From CAZVAR01 sp964625225 (GTDB lineage: Bacteria; Pseudomonadota; Alphaproteobacteria; JAJUGE01), in assembly GCA_964625225.1 (NCBI GenBank), contig CAZVAR010000155.1:1-7735 (forward strand): a DNA stretch of 7,735 nt. Direction: 5' to 3'. Shown in pieces: positions 1-5,384 of the stretch. Below the pieces are notes generated by a model. It did not search any database and was not told the origin of the DNA. It worked only from the letters and a program-made list of their open reading frames with translations. Position 1 is the stretch's first letter; each line of letters opens with the position of its first letter. The position numbers were made by a program, and so were the translations under genes.

Positions 1-428
1 TGATGCAGCGGGCCAGAGACACGGGCAAAATCGCCGATCCGGTGGTGCGTCAGGAAATCGCCCGGCTGCTGACCCTCGCCAAGACGGCGGAGTGGACCGC
101 CCTGCGCGCGCGCGCGGCCCAGGCCCATGGCCGCCCGCAGGGTCCCGAAGGCTCGCTGGGCAAGCTGGCGGCCAGCGTCGTGGCGCGCAAGGCCAACCAG
201 GTGCACACCCTCATCTCGGGCGCGGACGCGATGCTCACCGGCGAGGACAGCCCGATGGGCGGCGTCATCGCCGAGATCCTGGTATCGACGCCTGCCATCT
301 CCATCGCTGGCGGCACCGACGAGATCCAGCGCAACATCATCTCCGAGCACATCCTGAAGATGCCGAAGGAGCCGCGGACAGACATCGACCGCCCATTCCG
401 GGAGGTGCCGCGCAACATCGTGTCGTGA
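1..428 (+). CDS. Acyl-CoA dehydrogenase, C-terminal part (5' end outside window)
   Basis: This is the last 141 codons of a flavin-dependent acyl-CoA dehydrogenase, which makes a trans-2-enoyl-CoA from an acyl-CoA and passes electrons to ETF in the cytoplasm. The frame is open through the left edge: the window begins with the last two bases of a codon, so the ATG at 3 is probably internal and not the start. What is seen is the all-alpha C-terminal domain, including the family signature SIAGGTDEIQRNIISEHIL (about 300-356) followed by a KMPKEP tail. Full-length relatives are about 380-400 residues, so roughly 60% is missing. At the position of the catalytic glutamate of medium-chain enzymes (the E of the usual YEGT) there is glycine (309-311). 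The base, if present, must lie elsewhere in the protein, as in isovaleryl- and long-chain-type enzymes. Substrate cannot be deduced. The next gene begins 118 bp downstream on the same strand. Confidence 0.93.
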   Translation, partial: MQRARDTGKIADPVVRQEIARLLTLAKTAEWTALRARAAQAHGRPQGPEGSLGKLAASVVARKANQVHTLISGADAMLTGEDSPMGGVIAEILVSTPAISIAGGTDEIQRNIISEHILKMPKEPRTDIDRPFREVPRNIVS

Positions 429-534
429 GCGGCGCGGTCGCAGCGACGGCAGGGTCCAGCGGAGCGGGACCGGATGCGCCGTGCCGGACCGACCGCGCCG
501 GCCGCCCGGCGGAAGCCGTATCGTCGAGTCCAAC

Positions 535-540
535 AAGGGG
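535..540 (+). promoter_or_regulatory. Shine-Dalgarno AAGGGG that fixes the amidohydrolase start
   Basis: AAGGGG lies six bases before the ATG at 547. The frame is also open upstream to a GTG at 481, which would add 22 residues of low-complexity Pro/Arg-rich sequence. The ribosome site and the immediate conserved strand-1 motif after residue 1 favour 547. Confidence 0.6.
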
Positions 541-546
541 ACGGCC

Positions 547-1389
547 ATGATGATCATCGACGCCCAGGTCCATGCCTACGAGCGCGACCATCCCGGCCGT
601 CCCTGGGCCGACGTCCTGCCGGGGCCGCCGGAGGTCACCGGCGACGACATGGTGAAGGCCATGGACGCGGTCGGGGTGGACGGCGCGATCCTGGTGTCGC
701 CGTTCACCATGTATCGCTACGATGCGAGCTACGCCCTCCAGGTGCACCAGGCGCATCCCGGCCGCTTCGCGCTGGTTAAGCCGGTCGATCCGTCGGATCC
801 CGGCGTGGCCGAGACGATCGCCGACTGGGCGGCGACCCGAGGCGCGGTCGCCATCCGCCTCATGATGACCCGCGGCGTGCCGACCGACGCCGCCGATCCC
901 GGCATCACCCGCGTCCTGGCCGCGGCGGCACGGCACGGCCTGCCGGTCAATCTGCTGTGCTGGGGGCGCCTCGAGCAGGTCGACGCGATGGCGGCCCGGA
1001 ATCCCGGGACCATGCTGGTGATCGACCATCTCGGCCTGCCGCAGCCGTTCGCGCCGCCGCCGCCGGAAGCGCCCTTCGCCGAACTGCCGAAGCTGCTGAA
1101 GCTGGCGGCGCACGACAATGTGGTCGTGAAGATCACCGGGGCCTGCACGCTGTCGCACCGGCCCTTTCCCTACGACGATCTCTGGGAACCGCTCGGCCGC
1201 ATCTTCGACGCCTTCGGTCTCGATCGCTGCATGTGGGGGACCGACTGGACGCGGGCGGTCGCCCTGCTCAGCTATGCGCAGGGGGTCGACGCGTTCCGTG
1301 TCACCGATCGCCTGTCCGACAGCGACCGGAGTATTCTGATGGGCGGGACCCTTCGCCGTGTCTATGGCTGGGCGCCGTCGAAGGCCTGA
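547..1389 (+). CDS. Amidohydrolase-family (Amidohydro_2 / COG3618-like) predicted metal-dependent hydrolase
   Basis: A 280-residue TIM-barrel protein of the amidohydrolase_2 group, which contains lactonases (L-rhamnono- and L-fucono-lactone hydrolases), 2-pyrone-4,6-dicarboxylate hydrolase and many uncharacterised hydrolases. Landmarks: strand-1 motif MIIDAQVHAY (residues 2-11, with Gln7-x-His9 where classical members have His-x-His), VIDHLGLP with His161, a VVKITG strand, and WGTDW with Asp233, the position of the conserved acidic residue at the barrel mouth. Length is typical (270-300). I chose ATG 547 because of the AAGGGG at 535-540; a second ATG follows directly at 550. No signal peptide, so cytoplasmic. 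It follows the acyl-CoA dehydrogenase on the same strand by 118 bp and may be co-transcribed, but the link is weak. The fold assignment is firm; the substrate is unknown. Confidence 0.88.
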   Translation: MMIIDAQVHAYERDHPGRPWADVLPGPPEVTGDDMVKAMDAVGVDGAILVSPFTMYRYDASYALQVHQAHPGRFALVKPVDPSDPGVAETIADWAATRGAVAIRLMMTRGVPTDAADPGITRVLAAAARHGLPVNLLCWGRLEQVDAMAARNPGTMLVIDHLGLPQPFAPPPPEAPFAELPKLLKLAAHDNVVVKITGACTLSHRPFPYDDLWEPLGRIFDAFGLDRCMWGTDWTRAVALLSYAQGVDAFRVTDRLSDSDRSILMGGTLRRVYGWAPSKA

Positions 1390-1462
1390 CCGGCCCTTCC
1401 CGCCCCGGTGAGGCGGCCGACGGTCAGGGCCGGGCCGGGCGGCGGTCTCCGGCAGCGCGGCG

Positions 1463-2266
1463 TCACCGCCCCCGGAACACGGGGGCGCGCTTCTCCACGA
1501 ACGCCTGGGCCGCCTCCTTGTGATCCTCCGTCCTGCCGCAGCGCGCGTGCCGGATCGCCTCCGCGTCGAACACGGTGGCGAGATCGGCATGCTCGGCCAG
1601 GTTGAGGTTATCCTTGATGTATCCGAGCGCGACGGTCGGACCGTTCGCCAAGCCCCGGGCCAGCGTCTTCACTTCGATCTCGAACCGCTCATCGGGAACC
1701 AACCGGTTGACGAGGCCGATCCGCAGCGCCTCCTCACCGTCGAGCACGGGGCTCAGCATGTAGAGTTCCCGCGCCTTGGCTGCTCCCACGATCTTGGGCA
1801 GGAAATAGCTTCCGCCGAAATCGCCGGACAGGCCGACCTTCGCGAACGCCGTCGTGAACTTCGACTCCGGCGTCGCGATGCGGAGATCGCAGGCCAGCGC
1901 CAGGGACAGCCCGGCACCCGCCGCCGCGCCGCGGATCGCCGCGATCGTCGGCTTGGGAATCTGATGCAGCAGCCGCGAGACCTCCATGCGCATCCGCAGA
2001 TCCCGGACGCGGCGGTCGAAGCTCGCGGCCCGCTCGCTCCCCGTCGCCATGGCCTTCACATCGCCACCCGAGCAGAATGCCTTGCCTGCGCCCGTCAGCA
2101 CGATCGCGCGGATCTCGGGGTCGCGTTCGGCCCGCCGGACCGCGTCCAGCATCTGCTCCAGGAGCGGCAGATTCAGGGCATTGCGGCTCTCCGGGCGGTT
2201 CATCGTCAGCGTCAGCAGCCCCTCGTCCAGCGATTGCAGCAACACGTCGTCCATCTCGTTCGGCAT
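1463..2266 (-). CDS. Enoyl-CoA hydratase/isomerase (crotonase superfamily, PaaG-like active site)
   Basis: A 267-residue crotonase-fold enzyme acting on an enoyl-CoA (hydration or double-bond isomerisation) in the cytoplasm. Visible: LTLTMNRPESRNALN near the N terminus, the first oxyanion-hole segment FCSGGDVKAM (about 64-73), the second RGAAAGAG (112-119), then LALACDLRIA, and AFAKVGLSGDFGGSYFLPK with Asp149. The two catalytic glutamates of classical enoyl-CoA hydratase (the GCELA and QPE positions) are not present. The single Asp in GDFGG matches 1,2-epoxyphenylacetyl-CoA isomerase PaaG and similar isomerases. The reading frame extends to 2332, but the extra residues look non-conserved. I give the ATG at 2266. 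GAGAGG lies directly against it, so the ATG at 2254, with that motif about 11 bases upstream, is an equally good start. It converges on the amidohydrolase with a 73-bp gap. The phenylacetate paa genes are not nearby, so the reaction remains open. Confidence 0.92.
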   Translation of the reverse strand: MPNEMDDVLLQSLDEGLLTLTMNRPESRNALNLPLLEQMLDAVRRAERDPEIRAIVLTGAGKAFCSGGDVKAMATGSERAASFDRRVRDLRMRMEVSRLLHQIPKPTIAAIRGAAAGAGLSLALACDLRIATPESKFTTAFAKVGLSGDFGGSYFLPKIVGAAKARELYMLSPVLDGEEALRIGLVNRLVPDERFEIEVKTLARGLANGPTVALGYIKDNLNLAEHADLATVFDAEAIRHARCGRTEDHKEAAQAFVEKRAPVFRGR

Positions 2267-2328
2267 CCTCTCGACTGACCGGGCCCGGGAGGCGCCGTCG
2301 CGCACGCCCGGGATCGGCGCGGAGATTT

Positions 2329-2363
2329 GCACAGACGGTCACGCGGCGGAACCGTCTGCGTGC
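2329..2363. promoter_or_regulatory. Inverted repeat in the divergent intergenic region, candidate operator
   Basis: CAGACGGT (2332-2339) and ACCGTCTG (2351-2358) form a perfect 8-bp inverted repeat with an 11-base centre. A further GCA/TGC (2329-2331 and 2361-2363) pairs if two bases are skipped. Half-site centres are 19 bp apart, about two helical turns, as for a dimeric regulator. It lies 63 bp upstream of the crotonase start and 155 bp upstream of the methyltransferase start. There is no T tract after it on either strand, which argues against an intrinsic terminator. The rest of the 251-bp gap (2267-2517) shows no other convincing gene or element. Confidence 0.4.
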
Positions 2364-2517
2364 CCCTGCCCCGATCCGCCCCGTCGTCTCGCCTCTGGTG
2401 ATTGCCGCCCCCGTGATAGCGGCGCCGCCCGCGTGCGAGCGGCCCCTGCGGCAGGCAAAGGGCGCAGGGTGGCGCGCGTGCTTTCCGGGCGGGGGTACGC
2501 GCCCCATATCGGAGACC

Positions 2518-3444
2518 ATGAGCGCGCCGCCCGATTCCGCCATGGACGTGTTCGACCGCCGGCTGGTGCGGCTGCACCGGGACCGGGCGGCGGCGCGGCT
2601 GGGCGAACACGATTTCCTGTTCGTCGAAGTGGCCGAGCGACTGGTCGACCGGCTGGAGGCGATCCGGCGGCGATTTCCGCTCGCTCTCGACCTCGGCTGC
2701 CACGGCGGCACGATCCGCCGCGTGCTCCGGGGCCGCGGCGGGGTCGAGACGCTGATCGGATGCGATCTGTCGCCGGCGATGGCGCGGCGCAGCGGCGGTC
2801 CGTGCCTGGCGGCCGACGAGGAGTTCCTGCCGTTCGCCGGGGGCCGGTTCGATCTGGTGCTGAGCTGCCTCGGCCTGCACTGGGTCAACGACCTTCCGGG
2901 GACCCTGCTGCAGATCCGCACGGCGCTGAAGCCCGACGGCCTGTTCGCCGCCGCGATGCTGGGCGGGGAAACGTTGCACGAGCTGCGGCACGCGCTGATC
3001 GAGGCCGAGTCGGAGACGACCGGCGGCGCCGGCCCGCGCGTCTCGCCCTTCGCCGATCTGCGCGACGCGGCCGGGCTGCTGCAGCGCGCGGGCTTCGCGC
3101 TGCCGGTCGCCGACAGCGACACGATTACGGTGACCTATCCCGACGCGCTGGCGCTGATGCGCGACCTGCGCGGCATGGGCGAGACCAATGCCGTGCGCGC
3201 GCGCCGGCGGGGCTTCACCCGCCGCGACACGCTGGCGCTGGCCGCGGCCCGCTATGCGGAGCGGTTTGCCGACGCCGACGGCCGCATCCCGGCGACCTTC
3301 CAGGTCCTCTACCTGACCGGCTGGGCGCCGCACGAATCGCAGCAGCGGCCGCTGCGGCCGGGCAGCGCGCGGCAGCGGCTCGCCGACGCGCTCGGCACAC
3401 GGGAGATTTCCGCCGGCATCCCGGCCCGGCCGCGGCAGGACTGA
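2518..3444 (+). CDS. NDUFAF5/BioC-like class I SAM-dependent methyltransferase-fold protein
   Basis: A 308-residue Rossmann-fold SAM-binding protein. It closely recalls the mitochondrial complex I assembly factor NDUFAF5 along its length: MDVFDRRLVRLHRDRAA (residues 9-25), motif I LALDLGCHGG, the motif-II region CDLSPAMA, ADEEFLPF, then LGLHWVNDLP, LKPDGLFAAAMLGGETLHEL, and the C-terminal GMGETN and PATFQVLYLTGWAPHES blocks. Human NDUFAF5 has the same blocks in the same order and has been reported to hydroxylate an arginine of the NuoB-type subunit NDUFS7; BioC malonyl-ACP methyltransferase is a more distant relative. I infer a role in complex I assembly; a true methyltransferase activity is not excluded. 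Start ATG 2518 has GGAG three bases upstream, a short spacing; ATG 2542 is an alternative without a ribosome site. It diverges from the crotonase and is followed 116 bp later by the HAD gene. Confidence 0.88.
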   Translation: MSAPPDSAMDVFDRRLVRLHRDRAAARLGEHDFLFVEVAERLVDRLEAIRRRFPLALDLGCHGGTIRRVLRGRGGVETLIGCDLSPAMARRSGGPCLAADEEFLPFAGGRFDLVLSCLGLHWVNDLPGTLLQIRTALKPDGLFAAAMLGGETLHELRHALIEAESETTGGAGPRVSPFADLRDAAGLLQRAGFALPVADSDTITVTYPDALALMRDLRGMGETNAVRARRRGFTRRDTLALAAARYAERFADADGRIPATFQVLYLTGWAPHESQQRPLRPGSARQRLADALGTREISAGIPARPRQD

Positions 3445-3560
3445 ACCGGATGGCGCCACACCATTGCGGCGACCGGCTGCGGGGATTGCAGACGCGCCGC
3501 GACCGACGACCGGGATCGACCGCCTTCACATCCGGGCCGCGTCGTGCCACAAGGCCGCCC

Positions 3561-4451
3561 ATGTCGAAGATCATGGCCGGGCCGCAGATCATTCCCGGGC
3601 TGCGCGCCGTCGCCGACTCCTATCGGGGATACATCGTCGACCTCTGGGGAACCGTGCATGACGGCATCCGGCCGATCCCGGGGGCCGTGGACTGCCTGCA
3701 GCGTCTCAAGGCGGCGGGCGGGCGCGTCGCCCTGCTGTCGAACGCGCCGCGGCGGGTGCGGTCGGTCGCAGCGCGGCTCGACGCGATGGGCGTGCCGCGC
3801 GACGCATACGATTTCCTGCTGTCCTCCGGCGAGGCGGCGCATCTGGCGCTGGCGCGCCGGGACGACCCGTGGCACGCCCGGCTCGGCCGGCGCTGCTTTC
3901 ATCTCGGCCCGCCGCGCGACGACGACGTGCACCAAGGCATCGGCCTGGAGATCGTCGACCGGCCGGCCGACGCTGACTTCGTCCTGGCGACCGGCATCGA
4001 CGACGAGGACGAGACGCTGGCCGACCACGAGGCGACGCTGGCCGCCGCGGCGGCGCGGGGCCTGCCGATGGTCTGCGCCAATCCGGACCTCGTGGTGATG
4101 GTCGGCGAGCGGCGCTCGATCTGCGCCGGCACGCTGGCCGCCCGCTACGAGGAGCTGGGCGGCGACGTGTTCTATCACGGCAAGCCGTACCCCTCCGTCT
4201 ACGAGACCTGCTTCGCCGAGCTCGGCCTCGACCGGCCGGACCAGGTCCTGTGCATCGGCGACAGCCTGCGCACCGATATCGCCGGGGCCAACCGGGCAGG
4301 CGCCGATTCGCTGCTGCTGACCGGCGGCGGCATCCATGCCGAGGAGTTCGCCCTTGCGCCGGGCGAGCCCGCCGACCCCGACCGCCTGGCCGCCGCGATC
4401 GCCCGCGAAGGGCACCGGCCGACCTACGCGGCGCCGCGACTGATCTGGTAG
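3561..4451 (+). CDS. HAD-superfamily class IIA hydrolase, TIGR01459/NagD-like
   Basis: A 296-residue haloacid dehalogenase-superfamily phosphatase with a C2-type cap. Motif I is VDLWGTVHDG, with the nucleophile Asp27 followed by Trp29 where DxD phosphatases have the second Asp. Motif II is LLSNAPR (Ser60), motif III HGKPYPS (Lys208), and motif IV CIGDSLRTDIAG (Asp234 and Asp239). The cap lies between motifs II and III (about 65-205). The DxWGxxHDG form is characteristic of the TIGR01459 subgroup found mainly in alphaproteobacteria, so it is not a mutation unique to this gene. It presumably hydrolyses a small phosphorylated metabolite; the substrate is unknown. The start ATG 3561 has AAGG seven bases upstream. 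Only four bases separate its stop from the next gene, suggesting an operon. Cytoplasmic. Confidence 0.93.
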   Translation: MSKIMAGPQIIPGLRAVADSYRGYIVDLWGTVHDGIRPIPGAVDCLQRLKAAGGRVALLSNAPRRVRSVAARLDAMGVPRDAYDFLLSSGEAAHLALARRDDPWHARLGRRCFHLGPPRDDDVHQGIGLEIVDRPADADFVLATGIDDEDETLADHEATLAAAAARGLPMVCANPDLVVMVGERRSICAGTLAARYEELGGDVFYHGKPYPSVYETCFAELGLDRPDQVLCIGDSLRTDIAGANRAGADSLLLTGGGIHAEEFALAPGEPADPDRLAAAIAREGHRPTYAAPRLIW

Positions 4452-4455
4452 ACCG

Positions 4456-4815
4456 ATGCCGCCGGCGCCGTCCGAGTCCCCGGCGCGCCGGCCGACCGGC
4501 GAACTCCCGGCGCCGCTGGCGCTGTTGCGCCTGCTGACGGCGACCGGGAGCGCCGATGCCGCGGCACGCCCGCTCGGCGACCCGCGCTTCGCCGAACTCG
4601 CCGCGCTGCTGCGCGACTGGGGGCTGCCGGGACCCGAGCGGCGGGTGCTCGGCCTCGGCTGCGACAGCGGGCGGCTGGCGGCGGCGGGCGGCACGGCGGC
4701 GGACCGGCGGGACGTGGCCGCGCTCGCCGCGGCGCACGGGTTCGATCCGCTGCGCGCCGGGGTGCGGCCACTACGCCAGTGGGATGGCACCGCGTTCCAC
4801 CTGCGGCAGCGATGA
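4456..4815 (+). CDS. Hypothetical protein (119 aa), coupled to the next gene
   Basis: I do not recognise this 119-residue protein. It has a Pro/Ala-rich start (residues 1-20), then an Ala/Leu/Arg-rich helical-looking body with DPRFAELAALLRDWGLPGP (about 42-60), RRVLGLGCDSGRLAAAGG (about 62-79) and a C terminus RQWDGTAFHLRQR. No signal peptide or membrane segment is evident. Support for translation: it starts four bases after the HAD stop, its TGA is shared with the start of the following gene in an ATGA overlap, and almost every third codon base is G or C. No clear ribosome site precedes the ATG, so translation may be coupled to the HAD gene. A minus-strand frame also crosses this region (4424-5116), but it fits the codon pattern less well. 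Confidence 0.62.
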   Translation: MPPAPSESPARRPTGELPAPLALLRLLTATGSADAAARPLGDPRFAELAALLRDWGLPGPERRVLGLGCDSGRLAAAGGTAADRRDVAALAAAHGFDPLRAGVRPLRQWDGTAFHLRQR

Positions 4816-5294
4816 CTGAAGCGGACGCCGACCTCCGCCGCCTCTGCGACCTGCCGGCCAGCCGCCTGCTGGACCTGTTCCGCGCCGGGACGGCGGAAGG
4901 CATTCCCGACGGCCCGGCCGACGGCGTGATGCTGCTGCTGTCCGGGACGCCGCTGGCCCGACCGCTGGCGGAGATGATCCGGGCGCTCGCCTGGAAGGGG
5001 AAGACCGTCGACGCTGCCGCCGGCCGGCTCGTCAACCGGGTGCTGCCCTTCGGGATGGAGGCCGTGCCGGCGCAGGTGCGCCGCGAGCCGAGCCGGCTCG
5101 ACGGCCGGCCGTGCATCGCGCTCGACTATTCGCGAACCTCCTGGATCGCCCGCCCGCTGCGGGACGAGATCCGGCAGATCGGGCCGGGCGTGTGGCTCGG
5201 CCTGGTCTGGTGCGGCCCGCTGCGGGTCGGCGCCTTCGCGCTACGGTTCGGAACGGCGGACGCGTGCATAGGGCGGGCCTTCGACGCGCATTAG
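4812..5294 (+). CDS. Conserved-looking hypothetical protein (160 aa)
   Basis: A 160-residue protein of unknown function. The N-terminal third is acidic and helical (MTEADADLRRLCDLPASRLL). The rest looks like a compact beta-rich domain: LAWKGKTVD, GRLVNRVLPFGMEAVPAQV, SRLDGRPCIALDYSRTSW, then IARPLRDEIRQIGPGVWLGLVWCG and a closing AFALRF strand. The pattern (WKGK, NR, LDGRP, LDYS, RDEIR, GPG, LGLVW) resembles small lipocalin-like bacterial proteins of unknown role that I recall only in general terms, so the family is not named. No signal peptide is seen. The start is ATG 4812, overlapping the previous stop by four bases; an upstream ATG at 4779 would overlap the previous gene more deeply and is less likely. 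It appears to be the last gene of the unit that starts with the HAD hydrolase. Confidence 0.8.
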   Translation: MTEADADLRRLCDLPASRLLDLFRAGTAEGIPDGPADGVMLLLSGTPLARPLAEMIRALAWKGKTVDAAAGRLVNRVLPFGMEAVPAQVRREPSRLDGRPCIALDYSRTSWIARPLRDEIRQIGPGVWLGLVWCGPLRVGAFALRFGTADACIGRAFDAH

Positions 5295-5308
5295 CCGGAC
5301 ATTAGCCG
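5289..5308. repeat. Two direct copies of CATTAGCCG, 11-bp period
   Basis: CATTAGCCG occurs at 5289-5297 and 5300-5308. The first copy contains the last codon and TAG stop of the preceding gene; the second lies in the 90-bp gap before the chemoreceptor. One-turn spacing could mark a protein site or a small tandem duplication. It may be chance. Confidence 0.35.
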
Positions 5309-5384
5309 CCTGCCGCGAAACTACGCGTCTTCGACGAGAAACGTCGGTATCCGAGCGACGGAACAAAAGCAGCGGGAGGACGCG

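Noticed and set aside
104..116. Run of alternating GC (possible Z-DNA or slippage site)
   Set aside because: It lies inside the acyl-CoA dehydrogenase frame and encodes ordinary Arg/Ala codons; expected at this composition.
481..546. 22-residue N-terminal extension of the amidohydrolase from GTG 481
   Set aside because: Pro/Arg-rich and unlike the family; the ATG at 547 has its own ribosome site.
1390..1462. Possible bidirectional terminator between the convergent genes
   Set aside because: Only a six-base pairing (GGCCCT/AGGGCC) with a long loop and no T or A tract on either side; not convincing.
337..1590. 417-codon open frame on the minus strand
   Set aside because: It is antisense to the acyl-CoA dehydrogenase, the amidohydrolase and part of the crotonase. 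The translation is Arg/Gly/His-rich and low complexity, typical of a shadow frame in GC-rich DNA.
1734..3122. 462-codon minus-strand frame covering crotonase and methyltransferase
   Set aside because: Ser/Arg/Pro-rich shadow of two genes with clear family motifs in other frames.
3309..4790. 493-codon minus-strand frame under the HAD gene
   Set aside because: Low-complexity translation antisense to a well-supported HAD hydrolase.
4424..5116. 230-codon minus-strand frame across the two hypothetical genes
   Set aside because: Considered because the plus-strand 119-residue protein is unrecognised. The plus-strand frame has the ATGA coupling and stronger third-position G/C, and this frame is Arg/Ser/Pro-rich.
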